Below are positions 31,663-40,873 of a DNA stretch of 46,226 bases, in pieces. A program made the position numbers and the translations under genes. A model generated the notes under the pieces. That model did not search any database. It was not told the origin of the DNA and saw only the letters and a program-made list of their open reading frames with translations. The stretch's first letter is position 1. Each line of letters starts with the position of its first letter. Origin of the DNA: JAISGQ01 sp045604155 (GTDB lineage Bacteria > Bacillota > Clostridia > Oscillospirales > Acutalibacteraceae); NCBI GenBank assembly GCA_045604155.1, contig JAZUNN010000051.1:1-46226 (forward strand), in the 5' to 3' direction.

Positions 31663-32439
31663 TTAGCCAATCTTTCTGATGACTGCAACAGGAGTCTGCT
31701 GTGCTGCCTGACCCAGGGGGTTGTCACCGAAGATCTCGCCGAGCTGCTCATCAGTAAGTTCATCATCGGGCTTTCCGAGGATGTTTACGCCTATATCATT
31801 TGCATCAACGATATAAACCTTATGTCCAAGTGCCTTTGTAAGCTCCTTTGCAACCTCATTGGGCTTTGCAGGAGCCATTTTTGCATAGTTGTTATAGGGA
31901 GGAATGGTGTAATCGCAGGGACCGTCGATAGCACGTACCTGCTCACCGAGCATATTGTAGAAAACTCCACGTTTGCCGAAGATCTTGCAGATACCTGCAA
32001 TGATAGCGCAGAATGTGATCTTTACCTTACCTACCTCACGTACAGCAAGCTCCATTGTCCAGGGGCTGCCGAGACCGATGCCGTAGGGGGATTTGTAAAC
32101 AAACTTGACAAGGAACTTTGCAAGCTTTGAGGGCTTGATATCCTCAAGCTTGAATGCTCTGCCCTGGCTGATTGCAACGATCTTCTCACTCATGAAAATG
32201 AAGTCGTTTTCCTTGACGTGGGGCATTGCATACTTATTGAGTATTTCAGTAAGGTTATCACCGGACATGACAATGTTGGTCTTTACGGGATAACGCTCGT
32301 ACTTACCGGTGGATGTTTCGATTTCAAGATTCTTTCCGGGGTTGGGAACAAGCTTATCGGCTACGGGAGGATCGTTGTTTACTGCTTCTTCCTGTGCCTC
32401 GATGTTTTCAATTTCAAGCTCTTTTACGTTCTCGCTCAA
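31663..32439 (-). CDS. F420-0:gamma-glutamyl ligase-like protein (CofE-like)
   Basis: 258 residues from TTG 32439 (SENVKELEIENIEAQ), with AGAGGG 8 bases upstream; a longer frame begins with another TTG at 32469. The acidic N-terminal tail (about 1-50) is followed by the CofE-like domain (YPVKTNIVMSGDNLTEILNKYAMPHVKENDFIFMSEKIVAISQGR, then SPYGIGLGSPWTMELAVREVG and YNMLGEQVRAIDGP). Proteins of this class are widespread in Firmicutes that make no F420, so the true substrate may be another glutamyl acceptor. Confidence 0.82.
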   Translation of the reverse strand: MSENVKELEIENIEAQEEAVNNDPPVADKLVPNPGKNLEIETSTGKYERYPVKTNIVMSGDNLTEILNKYAMPHVKENDFIFMSEKIVAISQGRAFKLEDIKPSKLAKFLVKFVYKSPYGIGLGSPWTMELAVREVGKVKITFCAIIAGICKIFGKRGVFYNMLGEQVRAIDGPCDYTIPPYNNYAKMAPAKPNEVAKELTKALGHKVYIVDANDIGVNILGKPDDELTDEQLGEIFGDNPLGQAAQQTPVAVIRKIG

Positions 32440-32535
32440 GGTATTAACCCTCTTTCGCTTTATTTTCAACTACAATATTCTATCACAACCATATGTATTA
32501 TTACAAGGACTTTATGGTCTTTATTGCAAAATTAT

Positions 32536-32565
32536 TTGTTAAGAAAAAATTAACTGGCATATTAT
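32536..32565 (+). promoter_or_regulatory. Probable promoter of the sugar importer operon
   Basis: TTGTTA (32536-32541), 18 bases, TATTAT (32560-32565). Moderately good. Confidence 0.5.
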
Positions 32566-32588
32566 CGACACATAATCTCACAATAGAA

Positions 32589-32606
32589 CCGCAAATAATT
32601 TTGCGG
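32589..32606 (+). promoter_or_regulatory. Perfect palindrome touching the malE ribosome site
   Basis: CCGCAAA-TAAT-TTTGCGG. Its right arm contains the first two bases of the GGAGG ribosome site of malE. As DNA it could be a repressor operator; as RNA it could hide the ribosome site. Confidence 0.5.
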
Positions 32607-32614
32607 AGGTTACT

Positions 32615-33844
32615 ATGAAAAGAATATTATGTCTGATTATATCAATCGTTATTGCCCTTCTTTCCCTCACCGCCTGCTCATGCAAAGCAGAAGGAGATAT
32701 GGGAACGGGAAATTCTGAAGGCAATGAAAACAACAATCAGGGTGCCAGAAAAATTGAACTCACTGTCTGGGAATCCACCGGTGGTCCCGATGAATTCATC
32801 AGACAGGCCGGCGAGCGGTACACTGATAAAAACCCCAATGTAACAATAAAATATGTCAACGTTGAGCTTGGCGACACATCTTCACAGATAGCTCTTGACG
32901 GTCCTGCGGGAATCGGTCCTGACCTTTTTGTGGCTCCTCATGACAAAATCGGTGAGCTTGCCGAAGGCGGTCATATTATGAAAACCCGCAATTCCCAGCT
33001 TGTCAAAGATAAAGCCATCGATGTCTGTGCAGATGCCGTGACCTATAAAAATGAAATGTACGGTTATCCTGTCGCAGCCGAAACCTATGCCCTTTTTTAC
33101 AACAAGAGCATTGTTGATACCCCTCCTCAGACCTTTGAGGAGCTTGTAAAATTCTGCAAGAATTACAACAGCGAAAACAAGTACGGTCTTATGTTTGACG
33201 TTGCAAATGCTTATTATACCATTATTTTTGCAACCTCAAACGGAAATCGACCTCTTTCCGATACAGATTCTTCTTCCTTAGGACTTGACAACAGTGACGC
33301 CATCGAAGGAATGACCTATTTTCAGAGCCTGAGGAAGCAGATACTTGATGTGCCTGCTGCAGATATCACAACTGCAGTTGCTGACGAAGCTTTCAGAAGC
33401 GGACTTTCCGCCATGCATATAACCGGTCCGTGGAATCTTGCCACCTATCGTGATGCCGGGCTTGAATTCGGCGTTGCACCTCTCCCCTCACTGCCCGGAG
33501 AAACCACTCCTCCTGCGTCCTTCTCGGGCACAAGAACAATGTTTGTTTCCGCTTACTCCGAGCATCCTGAGGAAGCTGCTGATTTTGCAGAATTCCTTAT
33601 GTCTGAGGAGATTCAGAAGCTCCGCTATGAGCTCACCGAGGCTATTCCTTCCATCGACCTCAAGCTCGAAGATGAACACATCGACGGATTCATCCGTCAG
33701 CTTGAATATTCCTATGCAATGCCTTCCATCCCTGCCATGGGCAAATTCTGGGATGCAATGAATTCTGCAAGTGCCAACATCTGGGATGGCGCAGACGTAA
33801 AGAAAGAGCTTGAAGCCTGCACAAAAGCCATCAACGAAAAGTAA
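32615..33844 (+). CDS. malE: Maltose/maltodextrin-type solute-binding lipoprotein
   Basis: 409 residues. Signal peptide with lipobox LTAC (Cys about residue 21), then a short linker rich in G, N and E, then the family 1 extracellular binding protein fold: ELTVWESTGGPDEFIRQAGERY, GIGPDLFVAPHDKIGELAEGGHI (MalE-type), YGYPVAAETYALFYNKSIV, MHITGPWNLATY, ASFSGTRTMFVSAYSEHPEEAADFAEFL. It captures an oligosaccharide outside the membrane for the two permeases that follow. Confidence 0.88.
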   Translation: MKRILCLIISIVIALLSLTACSCKAEGDMGTGNSEGNENNNQGARKIELTVWESTGGPDEFIRQAGERYTDKNPNVTIKYVNVELGDTSSQIALDGPAGIGPDLFVAPHDKIGELAEGGHIMKTRNSQLVKDKAIDVCADAVTYKNEMYGYPVAAETYALFYNKSIVDTPPQTFEELVKFCKNYNSENKYGLMFDVANAYYTIIFATSNGNRPLSDTDSSSLGLDNSDAIEGMTYFQSLRKQILDVPAADITTAVADEAFRSGLSAMHITGPWNLATYRDAGLEFGVAPLPSLPGETTPPASFSGTRTMFVSAYSEHPEEAADFAEFLMSEEIQKLRYELTEAIPSIDLKLEDEHIDGFIRQLEYSYAMPSIPAMGKFWDAMNSASANIWDGADVKKELEACTKAINEK

Positions 33845-33862
33845 CCGAAAGGATAAAGCCCA

Positions 33863-35176
33863 ATGAATCAATCAGCAATAAATGCAAGTGAAAAGAAGAT
33901 CCGATATACCGCCTGTCTGTTCATGGGGCTTTCTCATATAATCTATCTGAAAGAATGGACAAAAGGTGCTCTTTTCGCACTCACCGAGCTGGTTTTCATA
34001 TTCAGCCTGCCAAATATTGCAGGCAAACTGACGGATATGATTACCCTCGGTGATCCAAAACCGGATCTTCCCGTTTCCCAGCGTGACAATTCCATATTCA
34101 TGCTTATTGACGGCATAATGGTGCTTGCACTTGTATCGGTCTTTGTTTTTCTTTATTTCATGTCCGTCAGAAGTGCAGTTGCATCATACAGACACAGCCG
34201 TCATTCCGCATTTCAGGGCAGCAGAAAATTCATTTCCCAGCTAGCAAATCAGGGATTTGCCGCTGCAGCTCTTGCGCCATCGGTGCTTCTTGTCCTTGTC
34301 TTTGTTGTCGTACCCCTGGTTTTTTCCGCCTGCGTAGCCTTTACAAATTACTCATCCCCACTGCACATTCCTCCTGCGAACACTGTTGACTGGGTGGGTT
34401 TTGATAATTTTATCGATATGTTCGGCGGCGATGCGGTGTGGACAGGTGCTCTGGGGCGTGTGGCTCTGTGGACTCTTCTGTGGGGTGTTCTGGCAACCTT
34501 CACCTGCTTTTTCGGCGGTTTTCTTATGGCTGTGGTTCTCAGCGACAAGAAAATTCGCTTTGCACCTTTTTTCCGTGCCATTTTCATTCTGCCCTATGCA
34601 GTTCCATCCATTGTCAGTATGCTTGTCTGGCAGAATCTGTTGAACGGCACATTCGGAACTGTAAACAGGACACTTATTGCACTGGGGATTACCGATTCTG
34701 CAATCCCCTGGCTTGGCAGTGTGGGCTTTGCACGTTTTACCCTCGTTCTTGTAAATCTCTGGGCCGGTTTTCCTTATTTCATGCTTCTTATTACCGGCAC
34801 TATGACTTCAATTTCCGCTGACGTTTATGAAGCTGCATCCATCGACGGAGCTTCAAAGCTTACTGTTTTCAGAAAGATCACCCTTCCTCTGGTTCTCTAT
34901 CAGACAGCTCCGCTGATAATCATGTCCTTTACTCACAATATCAATAATTTCGGTGCAATATTCTTCCTTACCGGCGGAAAGCCTTTTACTGCCGACACTA
35001 CACTTACAAGTGCAGGCGGCACAGATATCGTTGTAACATGGATATACAAGCTTACGGTAACATTGCTTAAATACAATTATGCGTCTGCCCTTGCCGTGCT
35101 GATATTCCTTGTACTTGCACCCGTTGCCATATTCAATTTCATTCGCACAAAAGCTTTCAGGGAGGGACAGATATGA
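33863..35176 (+). CDS. malF: Sugar ABC importer permease, MalF-like
   Basis: 437 residues, about eight membrane helices including two in the N-terminal extension. The N-terminus (YLKEWTKGALFALTELVFIFSLPNI) is typical of Firmicute MalF/MdxF. The EAA loop that contacts the ATPase is present (EAASIDGASKLTVFRKITLPLV, about 330-351). AAAGGA ribosome site. Overlaps malG by four bases. Confidence 0.88.
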   Translation: MNQSAINASEKKIRYTACLFMGLSHIIYLKEWTKGALFALTELVFIFSLPNIAGKLTDMITLGDPKPDLPVSQRDNSIFMLIDGIMVLALVSVFVFLYFMSVRSAVASYRHSRHSAFQGSRKFISQLANQGFAAAALAPSVLLVLVFVVVPLVFSACVAFTNYSSPLHIPPANTVDWVGFDNFIDMFGGDAVWTGALGRVALWTLLWGVLATFTCFFGGFLMAVVLSDKKIRFAPFFRAIFILPYAVPSIVSMLVWQNLLNGTFGTVNRTLIALGITDSAIPWLGSVGFARFTLVLVNLWAGFPYFMLLITGTMTSISADVYEAASIDGASKLTVFRKITLPLVLYQTAPLIIMSFTHNINNFGAIFFLTGGKPFTADTTLTSAGGTDIVVTWIYKLTVTLLKYNYASALAVLIFLVLAPVAIFNFIRTKAFREGQI

Positions 35177-35994
35177 AGCTGACAAGATTTTTCGTATATA
35201 TTTTTCTTGCTCTGAGTGCACTGTTTGTCCTTTACCCGCTCGTATATGTTATAAGTGCTGCATTTTCGCCCGGCACTTCCATTGCATCTCTTGATATCAT
35301 TCCCTTTTCAGGAGGATTAACTCTTGAGCATTTTGCTCATCTGTTCAGTGAAACACTATACCCTCTGTGGTTTGCAAATACCCTTATAATCGCTCTTTCC
35401 ACAGCAGGTCTTACTGTCCTTATTGCCGCTCTCGGAGCTTATGTTTTTTCAAGATACAGATTTACCTTCAAAAAGGGACTGCTGCTCAGTTTTCTTATTC
35501 TTCAGATTTTCCCTTCCTTTGTCGGCATGATCGCAATTTACGTCATTCTGCTGCGTTTCGGCGCACTTGATACTCTATGGGGACTTGTGATGGTGTATGT
35601 TGCGGGCAATGTACCATACAATGTCTGGCTTGTAAAAAACTATATGGACACAATACCGGGAAGTATTGACGAAGCTGCCCGTATAGACGGAGCAAGCGGT
35701 GCAATGACATTTTTCCGCATTATACTGCCTCTTGCCCGTCCAATTCTGACTTTCCTTGCAATAACCAGCTTCACGGCCCCCTGGATGGATTTCATTTTCC
35801 CGAAAATGACACTCCGCTCGGCTGAAAAACAGACTCTGGCGCTTGGACTTTTCTCCTTTGTCACCGACAAGAAAAATGAGTTTACCACATTTGCGGCAGG
35901 ATCACTTCTTATTGCTGTTCCGTTTATAATTTTCTTTGTTCTGTCACAGAAGCTTATGGTTACTTCTCTCAGCTCGGCAGCTGTAAAAGAATAA
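35173..35994 (+). CDS. malG: Sugar ABC importer permease, MalG-like
   Basis: 273 residues, six membrane helices. EAA motif DEAARIDGASGAMTFFRIILPLARP at about 162-186. No ATPase gene follows, so the complex must borrow one; the MsmK/UgpC ATPase at 26.2 kb is the natural candidate. Followed at once by a terminator. Confidence 0.9.
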   Translation: MKLTRFFVYIFLALSALFVLYPLVYVISAAFSPGTSIASLDIIPFSGGLTLEHFAHLFSETLYPLWFANTLIIALSTAGLTVLIAALGAYVFSRYRFTFKKGLLLSFLILQIFPSFVGMIAIYVILLRFGALDTLWGLVMVYVAGNVPYNVWLVKNYMDTIPGSIDEAARIDGASGAMTFFRIILPLARPILTFLAITSFTAPWMDFIFPKMTLRSAEKQTLALGLFSFVTDKKNEFTTFAAGSLLIAVPFIIFFVLSQKLMVTSLSSAAVKE

Positions 35995-36030
35995 AAGCAG
36001 GGATATCCCTGCTTTTATTCTTTTTGATCG
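35993..36030 (+). terminator. Terminator of the malEFG operon
   Basis: A 24-base perfect palindrome, AAAAGCAGGGAT/ATCCCTGCTTTT (35993-36016), followed by ATTCTTTTTG. It overlaps the malG stop codon. Confidence 0.85.
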
Positions 36031-36116
36031 GATATGCGCAATTAATTGTTGCCATATCCGTTTTTTTGTTGTATCATTATTATGTATAAATTTAATTTGT
36101 ATTCGGTGGTGTTATT

Positions 36117-38393
36117 ATGCCGTTGGAATTTAAAAATGAACTTACATTTCAGAGCTTCAGAGAGTTTGCTCAGGACAATGTAAAATATGCCTATATGCAG
36201 GCTCTGACCGCTACTCACAGCGGAGTAAAATCCGAAAAGCTCGCTGCTAAAGCTCTTTTTCTTGTTCTGAAAAACAAAAAACATTTTGAAGCAGAAAGCA
36301 AGCCGGTTGACGAGAAAACCGCCATTGATCTTTCTCTTCGTCCTCTTCTGAACAATAAAGAAAAGGATATGCTTGACAATACACCATCCCCCGATGAAAT
36401 GCTCGATGAAATTCTTGAGGATGACGATAACACAAAAGAGCGTTTTCGTATTTACCCTCCCGATGAGAATTCGAGCAGAAAGATTGTAAACAAAGCCTGC
36501 GCAAAGGCAGAGTCCATAACCCCAAAGTACGCACCTATGTACACAGGTACAAAATCAGGCATTATTCTTCTGTTCGTTCTTGTCTTTATCTGCGGTGCAA
36601 TATTCTTTATATGGAATGATCCCGCAGACCTCCTTACTGACAAATCGACTTCCTATTCATCATCTTCTGCTGCATCCGTTCCAGATTCAAAATATCTGAT
36701 AGATGTGGAATTTGCTGCAGGCGAAGCTTCTCAGGGAAGTGTACCCGTTCAGATTTATATTTCAGGTCCTGACAGAAATCTTGTTTCAGGTGTTACATAC
36801 TCTCCTGAGGCTTCATCCATTATTTCATCCGCCTATCAGTGCGGTGATGAATACTGGGTAATGATGGCAAACACCAACAGCTATTACAAGGTCAATGTCA
36901 AAGGCTCAAACGGACTTGACGTTGTGGAGTATTTCCGTGTAAAGGACGCCATTCCTTCTGCACCCGTTGTAAATGTTACCGACATTGAAAACGACGGATC
37001 CATCTATACCGTAAGTGCTGAGGTTTCTTCTCCCGACAGCGAAATCACTGTCAGCTCCGCTGACCTTCTCAATTATACAACGGAAAATATTACAGAGTAT
37101 AAATTCTATGTTTCTTTCAACAAGGAAACCACTGTATATTTCTGCGACAGCTTCGGAAATCAGACTGCTCTGTTTATCTCTGCAGACGGACGTGCAGTTG
37201 TTTCTCCCACTCTTTCTGCAAAGGAAATTTCAATGAACCATGATTCATCTCTTGATGTAAATCTCGGTGAAATGCTTCCTTCTGAAAGAGATTATACCAT
37301 TTCTGTATCTTCCGATTCCGAAAATATCAGTGCTTACGTTTCTCCGGAAAACAGTCTCACTCTTACATCCTCAGACGGATTTGTTGGCGTTGCCAAGATA
37401 AAAATATCAATAACGGACAATTACGGACTTTCCACCGAAACAACCCTTCCCGTTATTGTTTCAAACAGCGCCCCCTACTACAAAGATCCCACCGAACTTT
37501 ATTCTGCCGTAAGCCATACTCCCAGTAATTCGGGACATCTTTTCGGCACTCTCAGTGCTTCCGATGCACAGTCCGACAAGCTTACATATACCCTTACAGG
37601 TCAGACCGACTGCAGTGTTACTCTTGCTCCCGGCGGAAGCTTCATGCTCTTTATTGATCCTGATTACAGAGGTCATTCCGCTTCCTTTGATTTTACTGTT
37701 TCCGACGGAATTCTTTCCTCCGAGCAGTATCGTTACACCGTTTCTCTGGAGAATAATATCATCAAGGCTGAAAAGTACAACCAGAAATTTGTATGTTACA
37801 CAGGCGAAGAAGGCTGGTATGCTCTTGATCTCCCCAGGACTGATTCAGACGGTGATATTCTTAACTGGAGTGTCGTTTCTGAAATCACTGACGACGGAAT
37901 GACTCCTGAGGGCAACTATATCTCCTTTGCAGACGGACTTTCCACTGTTCTTATCCGTCCCAATCCCACACGCAACGAGAAATTCAGCGAAACAATTTCC
38001 CTTGTATGCTCCGACGGATGGCTCAACAGTGACGTTATTACTGTTAAGTGCTCCTTTACCGAAAATCAGCCGCCCAAGGCCGGCAAGGAAAACCGTGCTG
38101 TTGTGAACGCTGCTGATAATCTGGGAACATTCAGCCTTGATATCAGAGACGACTGTGAATTTGACCGCTGCGTTATAAAAGAAGTCATCAGCTGCACAGG
38201 CGGCGAGGTACTTCCCTATGCCGGCTGGAGCAATCTGATGTTCACGGTAAAATTTGATTCTGCACCCATGCTTCCCGAGGATGAAAACAGTTCGGTCACA
38301 TCACCCGTTAAAGTTATTCTTCTTGTTGAAGATATTGTGACAAAGGAAACTGTTGAAGTTGAATACACAATAACAAGAGAAACTTCCAACTAA
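36117..38393 (+). CDS. Large single-pass membrane protein with Ig/cadherin-like repeats, unknown function
   Basis: 758 residues, ATG 36117 behind GGTGGTG. A cytoplasmic part (about 1-142) begins with an alpha-helical region (FKNELTFQSFREFAQDNVKYAYMQAL) and is acidic later (DEMLDEILEDDDNT). One membrane helix (about 143-163) is followed by a serine-rich stalk and about 590 extracellular residues of strand-rich modules of about 90-110 residues (for example VKISITDNYGLSTETTLPVIVSN and FDFTVSDGILSSEQYRYTVSL, cadherin/Ig-like). No enzyme motif. It lies with the nucleoside-hydrolase-like gene (12-base gap). Possibly a surface adhesion or signal-transmitting protein (inference). Confidence 0.75.
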   Translation: MPLEFKNELTFQSFREFAQDNVKYAYMQALTATHSGVKSEKLAAKALFLVLKNKKHFEAESKPVDEKTAIDLSLRPLLNNKEKDMLDNTPSPDEMLDEILEDDDNTKERFRIYPPDENSSRKIVNKACAKAESITPKYAPMYTGTKSGIILLFVLVFICGAIFFIWNDPADLLTDKSTSYSSSSAASVPDSKYLIDVEFAAGEASQGSVPVQIYISGPDRNLVSGVTYSPEASSIISSAYQCGDEYWVMMANTNSYYKVNVKGSNGLDVVEYFRVKDAIPSAPVVNVTDIENDGSIYTVSAEVSSPDSEITVSSADLLNYTTENITEYKFYVSFNKETTVYFCDSFGNQTALFISADGRAVVSPTLSAKEISMNHDSSLDVNLGEMLPSERDYTISVSSDSENISAYVSPENSLTLTSSDGFVGVAKIKISITDNYGLSTETTLPVIVSNSAPYYKDPTELYSAVSHTPSNSGHLFGTLSASDAQSDKLTYTLTGQTDCSVTLAPGGSFMLFIDPDYRGHSASFDFTVSDGILSSEQYRYTVSLENNIIKAEKYNQKFVCYTGEEGWYALDLPRTDSDGDILNWSVVSEITDDGMTPEGNYISFADGLSTVLIRPNPTRNEKFSETISLVCSDGWLNSDVITVKCSFTENQPPKAGKENRAVVNAADNLGTFSLDIRDDCEFDRCVIKEVISCTGGEVLPYAGWSNLMFTVKFDSAPMLPEDENSSVTSPVKVILLVEDIVTKETVEVEYTITRETSN

Positions 38394-38405
38394 AGGAGTC
38401 ATTAA

Positions 38406-39296
38406 ATGTCAAAAGAACTTTATAAGGTCGTTGACTCAAAGAAAATTCGTGTCATAATCGACACGGATGCGGCATGCGAGGCTGATGACCAGTTTGCAGT
38501 TGTTCATGCTCTTATGACGCAGAGATTCGATGTCAGAGGAATTATCTCTACTCAGTTCTGCGGCATAAACGAAAATGATTCCGTTGAAAGAAGTCATGCA
38601 GAAATTCTCCGGATTCTCGATCTTATGGATATCGATGGCATAAGTGTTTTCCGGGGTCTTCCCTGCGCACTGTCAAGCGAAACAGATTATGTGGAAAACG
38701 AGGCTTCTGATTTCATAATCGATGAGGCTCTCCGCCTTGATGAACACAGGCTTTTCGTATTCTGTCAGGGTGCTGCCACAAATCTTGCAAATGCACTTAT
38801 AAAAAAGCCCGAGATTGCAGAACATATCACCTGCATCTGGATTGGCGGCGCTCCCTACCCGAAAGGCGGCTGGGAATTCAATCTCATGAACGATTACCAT
38901 GCTGCAAATGTTCTTTTCCAATCGGGAATTGATCTTTGGCAGGTACCTATGAACTGTTACGCAAAAATCCGTGTCAGCTATTCCGAGCTTCAGACAAAGG
39001 TGTATCCCTGCGGAAAGATCGGAAAATATCTTTTCGAGCAGATGCAGGCCTATGCAGCAAGTGAAAATGCAGGCTGGACCATGGGCGAAAGCTGGTCTCT
39101 GGGTGATTCTCCCGCAGTTGGACTTGCTCTTGATTTCTGCATTGGCGATTACGATGAGATCGCACCTCCCATTGCAGACGAAAACGGTTATTATGCAAAT
39201 TCATCTGCAAGTCACAAAATCCGTGTTTACCGATATGTTGATCCAAGATTTATTCTTGAGGATATGTTTGCAAAGCTGAAAATATTTTTTGGCTGA
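38406..39296 (+). CDS. Inosine/uridine-preferring nucleoside hydrolase-like protein
   Basis: 296 residues; AAAGGAGTC ribosome site 6 bases upstream. N-terminus VIIDTDAACEADDQFAVVHALM resembles the metal-binding signature of nucleoside hydrolases (DTDPGxDD), but with two extra residues between DTD and DD. Later NANALIKKPEI-type and IWIGGAPYPKGGWEFNLMNDYHAANVLF segments match the family core (G-G...E-x-N...D...A). It should hydrolyse N-glycosidic bonds of nucleosides or related compounds; the atypical metal loop suggests a subfamily with another substrate. Coupled by position to the upstream surface protein. Confidence 0.8.
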   Translation: MSKELYKVVDSKKIRVIIDTDAACEADDQFAVVHALMTQRFDVRGIISTQFCGINENDSVERSHAEILRILDLMDIDGISVFRGLPCALSSETDYVENEASDFIIDEALRLDEHRLFVFCQGAATNLANALIKKPEIAEHITCIWIGGAPYPKGGWEFNLMNDYHAANVLFQSGIDLWQVPMNCYAKIRVSYSELQTKVYPCGKIGKYLFEQMQAYAASENAGWTMGESWSLGDSPAVGLALDFCIGDYDEIAPPIADENGYYANSSASHKIRVYRYVDPRFILEDMFAKLKIFFG

Positions 39297-39311
39297 TCAA
39301 TACCATAAATT

Positions 39312-39342
39312 AAAGACCTCATCCTTTGATGAGGTCTTTTTC
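39312..39342. terminator. Bidirectional terminator
   Basis: AAAGACCTCATC/GATGAGGTCTTT, 12-bp stem with CTTT loop, then TTTC on plus. It overlaps the end of the DUF3737 gene. Confidence 0.85.
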
Positions 39343-40173
39343 TGTGATTGAGCAGGTTGACGGCTCAGGAAGAGTGTCGTCAAATATTATCTCTCCGATT
39401 CGGTCAGCCTTTATATATCCGCTGATGGGATTCTTTACACTGATTATTTCGCCCTTTATCGTTGCCTCAACCTCGCTGCGCTCGAAGGAAAGATCAGTAT
39501 CAATCATTTCACAGTCTTCAAGCACCAGTCCTTTTGCATAGCAAAGAGGTTGAGTTCCGATAATTTTACATCTGACCAATCTGAGGTTTTCAGAATACCA
39601 TGCAAGGTATTCGCCTTTAACCGTGCTGTCGTATACAGTAACGTTTTTGCTGTGCCAGAACGCATCCTTTGTATCAAGAATAGAATTACGTATTATCATG
39701 TTTTCTACATACTGGAATGAATATTTGCCCTTAAGATGCACTCTTGTCAGTTCAAGGCCGCAGGTTTTAAGAAAAGGATACTCCCCTTCAAGAGTACAAT
39801 CTGTGAGTTTTATATCATTGCTCATCCAGCCAAATTCCGGAGAAACTACATTGCAGTTGTCAAGCGCAACGCCTTTACACTCACGAACAGCCTTTATTCC
39901 GTTCATTTTACTGTTTTTTATGTACACCTCGCTGTCATACCACAGTGCTGCTCTGCAATTTTCTGTCATTTCGCAGTCTGAAAGCTCCGCTCCCTCAACA
40001 TGCCAGAGCGGATAGCGCAGATTCATATAGCAGCCTTTCACCTTTATGTCGGAACACTCTTTAAGGGCAGATTCACCGTCTGCAGGTCCGTCAAAACGGC
40101 AGTTGATTATCTCTGCATTATTCACAGCATACAATGCCCGTTCCTCATCCAGTATCAGATTTTCATATCTCAT
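39319..40173 (-). CDS. DUF3737 family right-handed beta-helix-like protein
   Basis: 284 residues composed of short repeated turns of the type 'N/D-C-x-[FILM]-x-G-x-Y-[PFA]-[LFW]' (for example INCRFDGPADGE, VKGCYMNLRYPLWHVEG, TDCTLEGEYPFLKTCG, LVRCKIIGTQPLCYAKG), which is the pattern of DUF3737 proteins, expected to form a parallel beta-helix. No signal peptide, so cytoplasmic. Function unknown. No enzyme motif recognised. Confidence 0.88.
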   Translation of the reverse strand: MRYENLILDEERALYAVNNAEIINCRFDGPADGESALKECSDIKVKGCYMNLRYPLWHVEGAELSDCEMTENCRAALWYDSEVYIKNSKMNGIKAVRECKGVALDNCNVVSPEFGWMSNDIKLTDCTLEGEYPFLKTCGLELTRVHLKGKYSFQYVENMIIRNSILDTKDAFWHSKNVTVYDSTVKGEYLAWYSENLRLVRCKIIGTQPLCYAKGLVLEDCEMIDTDLSFERSEVEATIKGEIISVKNPISGYIKADRIGEIIFDDTLPEPSTCSITEKDLIKG

Positions 40174-40375
40174 TATTGCAACATTCCTTTACAGTACAAT
40201 TTTATATCAAATCTGTTTTTTGTCAACGCCCTGAAAATCATATATACCGCTGTTTTGTAAAAAACACCCGCAACATCCGATATTTTATTGCTCTGAAGCG
40301 TTGATTTTTGAGTATATAAGGTATAAAATTGTTGAATAGACCTATGCAAATTCACCGCATTCGGAGGTTATTTAT

Positions 40376-40873
40376 ATGTGTTGTCAATGCAACGGACCAC
40401 AGAGCGATCTTTCTTTGCTTGAAAACGTACTCACAGAATATGCCAATGTTCCCGGCAGTCTCATAGCCATTCTGCAGAAGGCGCAGGATATCTACGGTTA
40501 TCTTCCCAAGGATGTAATGTATCATATTGCCCAGCGCATCGGCACTTCCCCTGCTGAGGTTGTTGGTGTCGCCACTTTCTATTCCCAGTTCCGTCTGACC
40601 CCTATAGGAAAGTATCTTATAATGGCATGTCAGGGCACCGCCTGCCATGTCAACGGCAGTAAACGTGTCGGTGAAGCTGTTGCAAAGTATCTTGAAATCG
40701 AGAACGGCGAAACAACCGCAGACGGGCTTTTTACCCTTGAAAATGTTGCCTGTCTCGGCTGCTGTTCCCTTGCTCCCGTTATCATGATAAACGGTGAAGC
40801 ATACGGTAATCTCACTCCCGAAAGTGCTATTGCCATTATCAAGGACATTCAGGCAAAGGAGGCACAGGCATAA
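40376..40873 (+). CDS. nuoE: NuoE/HydC-like [2Fe-2S] subunit of a flavin-based complex (StnA-type)
   Basis: 165 residues; GGAGG ribosome site. Thioredoxin-like ferredoxin fold with the four cluster cysteines in the usual pattern C-x4-C (CQGTAC, about 82) and C-x3-C (CLGCC, about 123). Preceding helical region LAILQKAQDIYGYLPKDVMYHIAQ and VATFYSQF are typical of NuoE/HydC. An N-terminal MCCQC cluster adds extra cysteines. First gene of a three-gene operon overlapping the NuoF-like gene by one base. In NAD-linked complexes this subunit carries an electron from the flavin site. Confidence 0.93.
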   Translation: MCCQCNGPQSDLSLLENVLTEYANVPGSLIAILQKAQDIYGYLPKDVMYHIAQRIGTSPAEVVGVATFYSQFRLTPIGKYLIMACQGTACHVNGSKRVGEAVAKYLEIENGETTADGLFTLENVACLGCCSLAPVIMINGEAYGNLTPESAIAIIKDIQAKEAQA

